This document shows, piece by piece, positions 54,601-62,870 of a stretch of DNA of 64,000 nt. The notes beneath the pieces were generated by a model. It worked only from the letters and a program-made list of their open reading frames with translations. It was not told where the DNA came from and made no database searches. How positions within the stretch are numbered: the stretch's first letter is position 1; each line of letters begins with the position of its first letter. Location: the NCBI GenBank assembly GCA_028485475.2, contig CP144143.1, positions 496,001-560,000 on the forward strand. Direction: 5' to 3'. The DNA is from Chitinophagaceae bacterium C216. GTDB taxonomy: Bacteria; Bacteroidota; Bacteroidia; Chitinophagales; Chitinophagaceae. The position numbers were made by a program, and so were the translations under genes.

Positions 54601-54731
54601 ACAACCGAAGGCGGCACAATATCCGGAAACTGCGTAACCGGTAAGCGAAACAGCGCCAATAATCCAATTAATACTATGAATATGGAGATCACCAGAGACA
54701 GGACTTTCCGTCTCAAAAACATTTGAATCAT
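51633..54731 (-). CDS. RND-family efflux permease (HAE1/AcrB-like)
   Basis: 1032-residue proton-driven inner-membrane exporter. The N-terminal membrane helix and FPDIVPPSVVVNATYTGANAE are followed by large periplasmic domains, then the repeated second half (FIPMEDQGMIYVSV). The helix IV motif GIVVDNAIVVVEAV carries the proton-relay Asp pair of HAE1 pumps, and LLSKNAILVVEFA lies in the second half. Drug or small-hydrophobic-compound export is the usual role. Substrate not known. Lying among pigment genes it might export pigment or protect from it, but HAE1 pumps are common everywhere. Confidence 0.95.
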   Translation of the reverse strand: MIQMFLRRKVLSLVISIFIVLIGLLALFRLPVTQFPDIVPPSVVVNATYTGANAEVAAEAVALPLERAINGVPGMTYMTTVTSNDGKVMIQVFFEVGTDPDAAAVNVQNRVTTILDELPEEVTRAGVTTEKEVNSMLMYLNIISTDSTMDEQFIYNFTDINILQELKRIDGVGRAEIMGQKEYSMRVWLHPDKMLAYNVSTDEVINALQRQNVAAAPGKIGEESGKERTQLQYVLKYTGKFSTPEQYEEIPIRSQPDGSILKLSDIANIEFGAQSYGMISKTDGSPSASIMLKQRPGSNASDVIELVKEKMEELKKTSFPPGMDYNMAYDVSRFLDASIHEVIRTLIEAFILVALVVFIFLQDWRSTLIPILAVPVALIGSFAFMSLMGFSINLLTLFALVLAIGIVVDNAIVVVEAVHVKMSEGKLSPPEATAAAMKEVGGAIIAITIVMSAVFIPVAFLSGPVGVFYRQFSLTLAVSIIISGINAVSLTPVLCAILLKPHNNHLAQGVLGKFFAGFNKAFDGLTVKFSRFLRKWAPKKSVTILATVLLIVLTVGMNKLISSGFIPMEDQGMIYVSVTTPQGATVSRTEDILTQITEISKKNPAVDNITTLAGFSIVTEIAGANYGMAMINLKPWGERSVSVNDVIAELNQNVRNITDAKIEIFAPPTVPGFGNTSGFELRLNNRSGASISEISEVVQQFVDSLNSSPVIQGAFTSFDASYPQYLIHVDYDLAAKKGVYVENAMRTLQTFLGSYYATNFIRFKQMYKVMVQADPQYRKNVNDILRLYVKNEHGEMVPFSTFCKIEPVLGPDVLTRYNMYTSAMINGEAAKGYSSGDAIAEVERISRNTLPRGYSIEWSGMTREEILSGNQTLFIYAIVLIFVYLLLAAQYESFLLPFPVLLSLPPGMLGALMFLKLTGLDYNIYAQVALVMLIGLLSKNAILVVEFALQRQKEGVAVLQAAIEGTKSRLRPILMTSFAFVAGLIPLCIATGAGAMGNRSIGIAAAGGMIIGTVFGLLVIPGLYYLFASPKK

Positions 54732-54815
54732 CGTCTACTTTCAGTTTTACTTAAAAAAAAAGGAAATGCAAAGCGCCGCTGACGCTTTCAGAAACACTAT
54801 TCATTCGCTCAATTA

Positions 54816-55907
54816 TTAAAAAGAATAAGCTTTGGGTTTTATAACATCGCCTTCGCGAAGGGTTTGGATTCCTTCATATACAATGAGCTCGTTACCATTC
54901 AGGCCGGCATCCACAATGTAAACCCCATCAAGTGTTGCGCCTAAAACTACATGGTGCATTTTTACTTTATTGTCTTGGCTTACAAGAAACACATAGTTTT
55001 TGTCCTGAATGGAGAAAACAGATTTGTGTGGAACTAGAATGGCTTTTTCTTGAGTTTTGGAAAGAAGTAGTTTTCCGGATGTTCCGTGTTTGATTAACCC
55101 ATCTGGGTTAGAAAATTTTGCTTTAAAAGCAATAGAACCTGTAATGCGGTCAATTTCGCTCTCAGCCTTATGCAGTTCTCCCTTATAACGATACACCTCT
55201 CCATTAGGTAGCTGTAATTGAATCCGCTGAGCAAAAATACTTTCATTATTACCTAAAAGCTCGAAATATTCATCTTCCGGAATAGAAAAATACGCATAAA
55301 CATGGGATAGGTCGGAAATGGTAGTAAGTAAATCACCTTCATTAACCAAACTTCCTTCTTTAAAAGGAATACGATCTATCACACCGTTGAAAGGAGCAGT
55401 AATGGTTGTAAAATTTATTTTTTGCTGAATGGCGTGCTGTTCAGCTTTCGCCAGATTCTTTTGAGCCAAGGCAGATTCATATTTCGCTTGGGCAATATCC
55501 AATTCACTTTTGGCAACTATTTTTTTATCGAATAAGGCTTTTATCTGCGAAAGCTCCACCTGAGCCATTTTTACAGCCGCTTCGGCCGCATGATAAGCTG
55601 CATTAGTTTTTTCAAGTTCCACACGCAATACATCATCATTGATTTTAAAAAGTGGCTGCCCTTTTTGCACGTGTTGCCCTTCACTGACTAATACGGCTTT
55701 AATTAAGCCACTTACTCTTGCATGTACCCGAACATTTTTAGCAGCTTCAATATTTGCCACATACGTTTTGCTGATTACAGTATCTCTGGGTTCAACTCTT
55801 ATGACAGGAAAATCTCTTAACTCGGAAGAAGTCTGTGTAGCATTTGATGAGCACGCAGCAATTACTATACTGATAAATACTATATATACTATATATCTCA
55901 ATTCCAT
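54816..55907 (-). CDS. RND efflux periplasmic adaptor (membrane fusion) lipoprotein
   Basis: 363-residue adaptor with lipobox VIAAC (Cys19), a biotinyl-lipoyl half motif (ARVSGLIKAVLVSEGQHVQKGQPLF), a helical hairpin (about residues 105-155), the second half motif (ITAPFNGVIDRIPFKEGSLV), beta-barrel and membrane-proximal domains. It bridges the permease and the TolC-like channel and is first in the operon, 84 bases before the permease gene. Confidence 0.93.
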   Translation of the reverse strand: MELRYIVYIVFISIVIAACSSNATQTSSELRDFPVIRVEPRDTVISKTYVANIEAAKNVRVHARVSGLIKAVLVSEGQHVQKGQPLFKINDDVLRVELEKTNAAYHAAEAAVKMAQVELSQIKALFDKKIVAKSELDIAQAKYESALAQKNLAKAEQHAIQQKINFTTITAPFNGVIDRIPFKEGSLVNEGDLLTTISDLSHVYAYFSIPEDEYFELLGNNESIFAQRIQLQLPNGEVYRYKGELHKAESEIDRITGSIAFKAKFSNPDGLIKHGTSGKLLLSKTQEKAILVPHKSVFSIQDKNYVFLVSQDNKVKMHHVVLGATLDGVYIVDAGLNGNELIVYEGIQTLREGDVIKPKAYSF

Positions 55908-56073
55908 TTTATAGAACTTTTAAGTGATGATAAAAACAAATCCCTCCACTCGAAGACACAAAAAGAACGCATCTTCTTTTTCGAATGGCAAACAAATCTT
56001 TAGCTAAAATGAAGAGAATAGACAATCCCGAAATAAACGGTTCTAAACAAGAAACTTCAAAATGGAAGAGATA

Positions 56074-56427
56074 TCAGTATAGATAATACAAGTATAAAAT
56101 ACCATATCCGGCTTTCTGTTGCGGCTTAGAGTGATATACCGGATGCTGCAGTGATTTATTTCCGATTATCAATGCATTCAGATAATCGGCCCCGCTATTC
56201 TGATGAATAGCATTAAATTGAAAATAATTTCGAATGCGTTGTTGAACAATTATGGCATCAAGAACATCGCCATCAGCATCTTGTAATTTTTGAACGACAG
56301 AAACATGAAACGATACGTCGTCGTTTTCTACACATCCGGTTAGTGAGTCGCTTGCCTGTAAAATATTTAAAGCGCTGACAAAACCGGTAAATAAAAACAA
56401 CAATATTTTTAACCAACGCCCTCTCAT
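56074..56427 (-). CDS. Small exported protein of unknown function
   Basis: 117 residues with an N-terminal hydrophobic leader (about 8-25). The mature part is short and mixed, with a Tyr-rich end (GILYLYYLY). It matches no family I recognise. It lies between the RND adaptor gene and the pigment operon on the same strand, separated from the pigment KS stop by about 120 bases, so it could be its own unit. Confidence 0.5.
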   Translation of the reverse strand: MRGRWLKILLFLFTGFVSALNILQASDSLTGCVENDDVSFHVSVVQKLQDADGDVLDAIIVQQRIRNYFQFNAIHQNSGADYLNALIIGNKSLQHPVYHSKPQQKAGYGILYLYYLY

Positions 56428-56550
56428 GGCTCTATCTATATCGTACGATGCTTATACTACAGGATCAAATTTTGCGCGAAGGTACTAATAAAATGCGAGT
56501 CGGCACAAGCTTAGTTTTCTCAATAACGTTAGAATTTTTAGCTCAATTGT

Positions 56551-57768
56551 TCATACAATTTTACTAAAAACCAAACTGCTGCAATTCCCCCCAAACCCGA
56601 AAGAGTTGGAGAGCACGTGTTGTAATGGCCGGTGTTGCAGCTCTACAACAGGAGTGAAGGGTAGTTCTTTCATCTGTGTTTCGAAGCGTAGATTAGGAAA
56701 GACAAGGCCTTGTTCAATAGCCAACGTAGAGAAAACCGCTTCAATGCCACCGCTGGCTCCCAGCGTATGACCGGTGAATGATTTGGTGGAGCTCATAGAA
56801 GGATAAGGCTCCTGAAATAAAGTTTTTATGGCAGTACCCTCTGCAATATCATTATTGTTGGTACCAGTACCATGAAGGTTGATATAATCTATCTGCGAGG
56901 GTTGCAAACCGGCTTTTTCAAGTGCTTTTTTCATTGCCAGCAAGTTTCCTTTTCCCTCAGGAGAAGAGGCGGTCTGGTGATGAGCATCGTTTGCATTGGC
57001 CCATCCACTAAGAACAACCGAAGGTTTCTTTGCTAAAGTTGCAGCTACTGTTTCCGAAATCAATACCACGTATCCGGCGCCCTCTCCTAAGTTCAATCCT
57101 CGACGGTTTTCATCAAAAGGCTGACAAGGCTGGTTGTCTAAAATCATCAATGTATTAAAACCATTCAGCGTAAACCGCGTTAACGAATCCACACCTCCGG
57201 CGATTACCACATCCAGCTTATCTTGCTTTATCAAACGCGCCGCTAGAAAAATACTATTGGCCGAAGAAGAACAGGCCGTACTTATAGTGGTTACAAAATC
57301 TTTTATGCCCAATACATCGGCAGTAATTTCGGTAATGGCACCGCATTCGTGATTTACAACCTGATGCAGACGACCGGCATGGGAATTCGTCAAAAATCCT
57401 TCAAAGAAATCTTCCGTTTTATCCATTCCGCCGACTGAATTGGCAGAAATGAATCCGGTACGCCATTTTTTTATATCAATTCCAGCGTTTTCGACAGCCT
57501 CCATTGCAGCCAGTGTACTTAATAGAGCCGTACGACTGATCCGTTCGGACAACCCGGTACGCTCGGCCAGCTCCGCATTGGACAGTTTAACTTCTGCAAC
57601 AGGCAATGCTCCTTTATGCACCGAGTGCAGGCGCTGCATGGCATCGATTCCGGCTTTGCCGGAAATCAGTGAAGACAGATTTTCCTGTACATTATTTCCA
57701 ATTGCTGAAACTACACCTGTACCTGCAACATACACGGCATTTCCAACGGATTTTGGCTGACTCTCCAT
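56551..57768 (-). CDS. Beta-ketoacyl-ACP synthase (catalytic KS, copy 2)
   Basis: 405-residue FabF-type condensing enzyme with the full triad: C166 (STACSSSAN), H299 (NLHGTGTNNND) and H334 (SFTGHTLGASGG). It is a close paralogue of the KS at 36551, sharing the FTxNGFNxLMIL and RRGLNLGE-type blocks. It is the last gene of the long pigment operon, 23 bases after the ACP, but no full-length CLF is adjacent. Its partner may be the half KS two genes upstream, or a CLF from another segment. Confidence 0.92.
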   Translation of the reverse strand: MESQPKSVGNAVYVAGTGVVSAIGNNVQENLSSLISGKAGIDAMQRLHSVHKGALPVAEVKLSNAELAERTGLSERISRTALLSTLAAMEAVENAGIDIKKWRTGFISANSVGGMDKTEDFFEGFLTNSHAGRLHQVVNHECGAITEITADVLGIKDFVTTISTACSSSANSIFLAARLIKQDKLDVVIAGGVDSLTRFTLNGFNTLMILDNQPCQPFDENRRGLNLGEGAGYVVLISETVAATLAKKPSVVLSGWANANDAHHQTASSPEGKGNLLAMKKALEKAGLQPSQIDYINLHGTGTNNNDIAEGTAIKTLFQEPYPSMSSTKSFTGHTLGASGGIEAVFSTLAIEQGLVFPNLRFETQMKELPFTPVVELQHRPLQHVLSNSFGFGGNCSSLVFSKIV

Positions 57769-57791
57769 GGTTGCTGTTTCGAAAAGTTTTT

Positions 57792-58064
57792 TTAGTTGGC
57801 TGATCCTGCCTGACGTTCGAGAATATAATCGGCCATGGTACTTACAGAACGAAAGATACTTTGCCCTTCTTCTGCATTATTCAGCTTTATATTGTATTCC
57901 TGTTGTAGCAATACAATTAGTTCCAAAGCATCGATCGAGTCAAGACCTAATCCTTCCACGAACAGCGGATCATCGTCTCCGATATCTTCAGGTTTTTTAT
58001 CAACCAAATTCAGTTGTTTTATAATCTGCTCTTTCAACTGCTGTATCAGCTCATTCCTTTCCAT
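57792..58064 (-). CDS. Acyl carrier protein (pigment cluster, copy 2)
   Basis: 90-residue ACP, Ser43 in GLGLDSIDALELI for phosphopantetheine. A paralogue of the ACP at 36310: both begin MER(N/E) and share KEQII/V-type helix I. Its start overlaps the stop of the half KS by 14 bases, so translation is coupled. Confidence 0.93.
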   Translation of the reverse strand: MERNELIQQLKEQIIKQLNLVDKKPEDIGDDDPLFVEGLGLDSIDALELIVLLQQEYNIKLNNAEEGQSIFRSVSTMADYILERQAGSAN

Positions 58065-58683
58065 TCAAATCTTGTTTGTAATATTTATCTATGTTTTCGG
58101 CAGTAAAGTTAACGCCATTATGATTTCCTACTTCAACAAAGAAAAGGCAGGCCTCCATTGTATCGTTTACAACATCGGACCAACCACAAATACAGGCTTT
58201 TATACGTTGATGCCTTAATAGGTCCATAACATAAAAATGCAGTAGCCTTGCATCGAATTGCCCACTTACGAAAAATGCATTTTCTCCCTTACATCCGTAT
58301 CGTATACTTATTTCTCCAATTACAATATTGGGCAGCGTATATACAAAGAGTGCTGGGCTAGGATAGGCTTTTGACGACTCATAATACTTTACATCCGCCT
58401 CAATACTGGCATTGCTGTTAGATAATACGATTCCTATGTCTTCCGGTTGATAGTTTTCTAAACGTAAATGATGCAACAATACATGTGCCGCCAGCGTTCC
58501 TAGCTTACATAAATTATCCATTTTGAAAAACTTCGGATAATTTAGGGTCAGCTGGTCATACATGTCCTGCAGAATATCTGTCCCCTCTGTTTTCCTTTCA
58601 TAAATTAACTCCTCATTCCTCCAAACCTTATGATTTCGAATCTTACAAAAGGAGGTAATATGCACGCTGCTATCTTGTAACAA
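58051..58683 (-). CDS. Half-length ketosynthase-like protein without catalytic residues
   Basis: 210-residue protein alignable only with the N-terminal half of the CLF proteins: YTLPNIVIGEISIRYGCKG corresponds to GTPNAIAGQLSLITKNQ, and FFVSGQFDARLL corresponds to THVHNGLSFENALL, leaving V-S where KS has the catalytic Cys. It then reads into the ICGWSDV strand (CLF: LGGVDEI) and stops, so the half with both His residues is absent. No second half follows in any frame. It lies six bases after the flavoenzyme and overlaps the ACP gene. It may be a docking or structural partner of a KS or ACP; function unknown. Confidence 0.7.
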   Translation of the reverse strand: MLQDSSVHITSFCKIRNHKVWRNEELIYERKTEGTDILQDMYDQLTLNYPKFFKMDNLCKLGTLAAHVLLHHLRLENYQPEDIGIVLSNSNASIEADVKYYESSKAYPSPALFVYTLPNIVIGEISIRYGCKGENAFFVSGQFDARLLHFYVMDLLRHQRIKACICGWSDVVNDTMEACLFFVEVGNHNGVNFTAENIDKYYKQDLNGKE

Positions 58684-58689
58684 TGCTTC

Positions 58690-59967
58690 TTATTTTTTTT
58701 CAGAGTCTTTAAACCCGTTGTTAATGTAAGAAATACTGTCTCTCAGATGAATAGTTTTAGCCAGTTTTCTTAACGCGGTATCATGATACTTCACATAATC
58801 ATTTTCTAAATCCCATACATAACCGGCCAATACCGAGCATATTTTACGCTTAATATTAGAATCTTGATCTTTAGCAAAAAATATTGTGTGTAATGTAGTA
58901 TCGTACCATCCGTTTACATAACTTCTGAATGTATTGACACCCTGCATCATCACTTCGGTATATTCTTTATGCCAATCTACGTTTTCGCCTTTCAGATGCC
59001 TTATCACTAGATTTCCCGCCAGCTGACTGGATACCGTAGCCAATGTCACCCCTGAAGAAAAAACAGGATCCAAGAACTCTGTTACATTCCCTGTAAGTAT
59101 AAAGCCTTTCCCATAGAATGTTTGCGTAGTGGTAGACCAAGACTGCAATACCTTTGGCTCCCATAAGAACTCCACACCTTCCATGCGTTGAGCGACATAG
59201 GGTTCGTCGGCAATAAGTCCTCGCATCTGCTCTTCAAGAGTGCCGGTATATTTATCAAAGAACGACGGCGTTCCTACAAAACCCACAGATGTTACTCCTG
59301 TAGAAAACGGAATCACCCACACCCACACATCGGGTTTGTGCACTACAATGGTAATTCTGTCGGGCTCATCATCCATATGTCGTTTTACATCTTTTATGTG
59401 GACAAAAACGGCTTTGCGCGGAGGTAAATTCGACGGTTTGTCCAATCCAAACAAACGGGGAATCACCCGGCCATATCCACTGCCGTCAATGATAAAACGA
59501 GCTGCTATCTGCTTGGTATTCCCTGTAGCATCTGCCACAGTAGTAACAGAGCTTCCATCTTCCTTAAAATCAATGGCCTTTACTTCGGTTTCATACTCCA
59601 CTTCTACACCCTGTTCCTGTACACCATCGGCCAACGCCTTATCAAAGTCGGCACGAGTTACCTGATAGGCATGGTCCCAACCTTTGGTAAACTGATCGGC
59701 AAACGAATAATCACAGACCACTCCATCTCGAACAAACTTTGCACCCGTTTTACGTTGGAATCCTTGTTCCAGCACTTTGTTCAGCAATCCCGCTTCTTCT
59801 AATGATTCCATACAGCGGGGCAAAAGACTCTCGCCAATTACAAATCGAGGAAATTTTAGCTTTTCTACAATTTTTACTTTAAAACCCGCTTTATTTACTA
59901 GGGCGGCGGCAACAGTACCGGCAGGACCAGCTCCTATAACGAGTACATCTGTTTGTTCGGATTGCAT
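58690..59967 (-). CDS. FAD-dependent halogenase-like oxidoreductase
   Basis: 425-residue flavoprotein of the flavin-dependent halogenase/monooxygenase superfamily. GAGPAG at 12-17 binds FAD; IGESLLP at 44-50 is conserved. WVWVIP at 215-220 matches the halogenase signature WxWxIP, and F298-x-x-P301-x-x-S304-x-G306 (FLDPVFSSG) matches the second halogenase motif FxxPxxSxG. K73 in RKTGAKF lies where halogenases carry the catalytic Lys. It would act on the carrier-bound or free phenolic head. Hydroxylation by a related mechanism remains possible. Neighbours: O-methyltransferase upstream, half KS downstream. Confidence 0.85.
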   Translation of the reverse strand: MQSEQTDVLVIGAGPAGTVAAALVNKAGFKVKIVEKLKFPRFVIGESLLPRCMESLEEAGLLNKVLEQGFQRKTGAKFVRDGVVCDYSFADQFTKGWDHAYQVTRADFDKALADGVQEQGVEVEYETEVKAIDFKEDGSSVTTVADATGNTKQIAARFIIDGSGYGRVIPRLFGLDKPSNLPPRKAVFVHIKDVKRHMDDEPDRITIVVHKPDVWVWVIPFSTGVTSVGFVGTPSFFDKYTGTLEEQMRGLIADEPYVAQRMEGVEFLWEPKVLQSWSTTTQTFYGKGFILTGNVTEFLDPVFSSGVTLATVSSQLAGNLVIRHLKGENVDWHKEYTEVMMQGVNTFRSYVNGWYDTTLHTIFFAKDQDSNIKRKICSVLAGYVWDLENDYVKYHDTALRKLAKTIHLRDSISYINNGFKDSEKK

Positions 59968-60019
59968 TGTTTAATGGTTATTTAGGAGTTTAACGTTTCA
60001 ATGTTCGGATTAAAGCGTT

Positions 60020-61105
60020 TTAATGCAACTGTCTCTTTTTACACTTTAGCAAGGTATGACTTAATCCGATACCTTCAATTTCTTCGACGATATCAAAACC
60101 TGCTTTTTCGATACATTTTTTAAATACACGACTGTCGTACATCTGGCTATTGCCGTTGGCAATGGCCGTAAAATAGATGGAGAGCTGCTGTAAGCAAAAT
60201 GCTGCCGTTTCAAAACGCTGGTTATCCCAGAATGCTTCCAAAATATAAATAGCGCCTTCTTCGTGAATCGCCTTACCACAACGCTGTAGGATGCTCACAA
60301 TTTCTTCTTCAGAAAAACAGTCCAAGAATTGACTCATCCAAACCACATCATAACCTGTAGGAAACTGAACATTTTCATCCAACACATTGGCCGGGTAAAA
60401 ATCCACTCGCTCGCTCAACCCTAGGGCTTCAATATTTTTCTTGGCCATTGCAGCCTGCCCCGGCAGATCCACAATGGTTATTTTAACTTCTTTATCAAAC
60501 TGTGTAGAAGCTAATGCCCATTTTCCGGTATTGCCGCCTATTTCCAGTAACTTTTTTATCTGATTCTCTGGTTTATATACATGTTTCAATACACGAGGAA
60601 AAGCAATATCAGAAAAAAAATGGTCGTACTCAAACCAGCTTTTCTGCTGTTGTGATGGTAATTGAGAAAGACCTTCATATATGGTATTCCAATTTCCTAA
60701 TTCCTTCAATCCGGCCGGCTTACCGGTTTCGATAGCTTCCTCCAAATGATACACACCTTTATAGCAGATATCATGCACAAAATTCATGTTTACATTGGTA
60801 AGGGCATCATGTAATATGAAATATCCGGTTTTGGCAAGATAATATTTCCCCTCCTCATCCACTGTTATCATTTCCATGCCTAAACCTGCTTCGAGCAGCA
60901 CGCGCACTCCATATTCCGAAAGCTCGCTTTTTGCAGTAATATCAGCAAGCGTAATGCCCGTACGGGCCTCTTCAATAATGCGCAGAATACCTTTGTCTCT
61001 TAGCACTTTTGCCACCTGAAATACGATAGGCCCATGAGCAATGAGCTGCGCAAGATGTTTTGCCTCCAAAGCAGTTCGTTTGTCCTTATTGTAAAGATGT
61101 GCCAT
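60020..61105 (-). CDS. SAM-dependent O-methyltransferase (plant/CrtF-type dimer)
   Basis: 361-residue class I methyltransferase. The N-terminal helical dimerisation and winged-helix part (about residues 1-170) precedes the SAM-binding LLEIGGNTGKWALA (near residue 188). DLPGQAAMAKKN, FYPANVLDE and VWMSQFLDCF follow, the normal order of Methyltransf_2 proteins. It should methylate a phenol or ring carbon of the pigment head group. It lies between KS copy 3 and the halogenase-like gene on the same strand. Confidence 0.9.
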   Translation of the reverse strand: MAHLYNKDKRTALEAKHLAQLIAHGPIVFQVAKVLRDKGILRIIEEARTGITLADITAKSELSEYGVRVLLEAGLGMEMITVDEEGKYYLAKTGYFILHDALTNVNMNFVHDICYKGVYHLEEAIETGKPAGLKELGNWNTIYEGLSQLPSQQQKSWFEYDHFFSDIAFPRVLKHVYKPENQIKKLLEIGGNTGKWALASTQFDKEVKITIVDLPGQAAMAKKNIEALGLSERVDFYPANVLDENVQFPTGYDVVWMSQFLDCFSEEEIVSILQRCGKAIHEEGAIYILEAFWDNQRFETAAFCLQQLSIYFTAIANGNSQMYDSRVFKKCIEKAGFDIVEEIEGIGLSHTLLKCKKRQLH

Positions 61106-61199
61106 TTAGTTCCGTTATTTTCTCTGGGTATTTTCCAACACTTTTTATGAATTCAGCTTAATCGTTTATCTTAATTTTAATATTATCCGGCAATGTTGC

Positions 61200-62330
61200 T
61201 CATTGTTTTTTTAAGACAATCGCTGCATTACATCCGCCAAAACCCGATGCGGTTTTTAGGCAGGCTTCCTGCTCGATGGGCTGCAAAACAGTGCAAACAT
61301 TCATTTGCTGTGCTGTGCCCGGTGTGGAATATCCTTTGGTTGGAATCATTATATTTTCCTGCAAAGAGCAAATGCTGATAACTGTTTCCAACAATCCCGC
61401 AGCACCTAAGGTATGTCCATAATATCCTTTAATACTATTTACAGGAACCTGCTGCAGCTCTGCCAGTGTAATAGCTTTGCTTTCCATATCATCGTTATAC
61501 ACAGTAGCCGTTCCATGTAAAGAAACAAAGCCAATATCGGCTGCACTCACCGCACCCTCTTGCATAGCATTGCTGATGGCAAAGAATAATTCCTGACCTG
61601 TGCGCGAAGGTCCAGAAATATGATTAGCATCGTTACTTACCGCACCTCCAGCCAACAGAATGGGGGCATCATTTAGTGGCTTATGTACGGATAAAACAAT
61701 CGCAGCCGCAGCTTCCCCCAAATTGATGCCATTTCTGTTGGCATCAAAAGGCTTACACGGCGCATCGCTCACAGCTTGAAAAGACTGAAATCCCGACAAA
61801 ATAAAGCGTGTGATAATATCTGCTCCCGCTACAACTACATTCTCGTACAAACCTGCTTCCAACATTCTTTTGGCCGTAATGAGAGCCACCAAACCCGAAA
61901 TACAAGCGTGCGAAATCACCACAGGAGTGTTGATAAAACCAAAATGCTTTGCAATTTTTTTCGCAGACTGTGTAAAGCTAATTTCCGCTTTCAGTTGCGG
62001 AGTAATAGCGTTTTCTTCTAGCAGGCTAATATTGCCTTTGGTGGAAGAAAGAATAAGTCCTGTTTTGGGATGAGCAGGATTTACCGAAGCCTGTTCCAAT
62101 ACTTTATTTACAGATTGAGCAAGCAGATATTCGAACTTAGTAAATGTTGTGTGATGGTGCTGCCAGAAGGTTTCCGGAAATAAGGAAGCATAGAAAGGAA
62201 TAGGGCTTCTATTTCCAGCTTCATGTAACCGCACACTGCTTACCCCCTGCCGCAACAGTGAAAAATTCTTTTCTGTAGTATCGCCCAGTGGCGAAATAAT
62301 ATTATTTGCAATGACATAAACAGGTTTCAT
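61200..62330 (-). CDS. Beta-ketoacyl-ACP synthase (catalytic KS, copy 3)
   Basis: 376-residue condensing enzyme with C143 (SHACISG), H272 (LHGTATVYND) and H306 (YYGHTLGAAG), so an intact triad, but with ACISG rather than ACSSS around the nucleophile and a shorter N-terminus than the two FabF-like copies. It may be the priming or a specialised elongating KS. A strong GGGGAGGAG precedes the ATG, unusual in this genome. Gaps to neighbours are 94 and 120 bases. Confidence 0.9.
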   Translation of the reverse strand: MKPVYVIANNIISPLGDTTEKNFSLLRQGVSSVRLHEAGNRSPIPFYASLFPETFWQHHHTTFTKFEYLLAQSVNKVLEQASVNPAHPKTGLILSSTKGNISLLEENAITPQLKAEISFTQSAKKIAKHFGFINTPVVISHACISGLVALITAKRMLEAGLYENVVVAGADIITRFILSGFQSFQAVSDAPCKPFDANRNGINLGEAAAAIVLSVHKPLNDAPILLAGGAVSNDANHISGPSRTGQELFFAISNAMQEGAVSAADIGFVSLHGTATVYNDDMESKAITLAELQQVPVNSIKGYYGHTLGAAGLLETVISICSLQENIMIPTKGYSTPGTAQQMNVCTVLQPIEQEACLKTASGFGGCNAAIVLKKQ

Positions 62331-62332
62331 TA

Positions 62333-62341
62333 CTCCTCCCC
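62333..62341 (-). promoter_or_regulatory. Unusual Shine-Dalgarno-like site before KS copy 3
   Basis: GGGGAGGAG on the minus strand ends two bases before the ATG. The other pigment genes lack such a sequence. Spacing is short, so its strength is uncertain. Confidence 0.4.
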
Positions 62342-62450
62342 GCTCAAAAGTTTGCGTGTTACAAATTAATATTAAAGAAGTAACACTTTTGCAGCGGATA
62401 CAATAATATTAATAAAAAACGGTAGGACTGGCTTTTCAGGCATAAAAAAT

Positions 62451-62870
62451 TTATATACCCTGCTGCTTTTTCCACGCATCAAAGAATGAGGGGGTGTTAA
62501 GCAATAGCGTTTGAGTATCTTTATCCAAGAAAACTTGAGTAGTGGTTCCAGTAGCAACAAGGCTATTGTCGGCCTCTCTGTAAAGCTTGTATGTAAAAAT
62601 AATCTTAGCCGCTTCACAAGGATGATAGGTTGTTTCCACAATTACCGTATCTCCAAACTTCAGCGATTTTTTATAGTTACACTCGGCATGCACTATTGGA
62701 ACCACTACGTTTTCCTGAAAAAAATCCAGGTAGCTAATGCCGTATTTTTTCCCAAAAGCTTCGCGCCCGTCTTCGAAATAACGAATATAATGGCCGTGCC
62801 ACACGATGCCCAAAGGGTCAGCCTCGTTGAAACGAACTAATATTTTGATAGTGTGGCTCAGCTCCGGCAT
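62451..62870 (-). CDS. Acyl-CoA/ACP thioesterase (4-hydroxybenzoyl-CoA thioesterase-like)
   Basis: 139-residue hotdog thioesterase. NEADPLGIVWHGHYIRYFED (D18) is the signature of the 4HBT family, whose Asp is catalytic. In aryl-polyene/flexirubin loci such enzymes release or proofread the acyl chain. It shares one base with the preceding secreted-protein gene (stop/start overlap at 62870), so it is co-translated. Confidence 0.9.
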   Translation of the reverse strand: MPELSHTIKILVRFNEADPLGIVWHGHYIRYFEDGREAFGKKYGISYLDFFQENVVVPIVHAECNYKKSLKFGDTVIVETTYHPCEAAKIIFTYKLYREADNSLVATGTTTQVFLDKDTQTLLLNTPSFFDAWKKQQGI

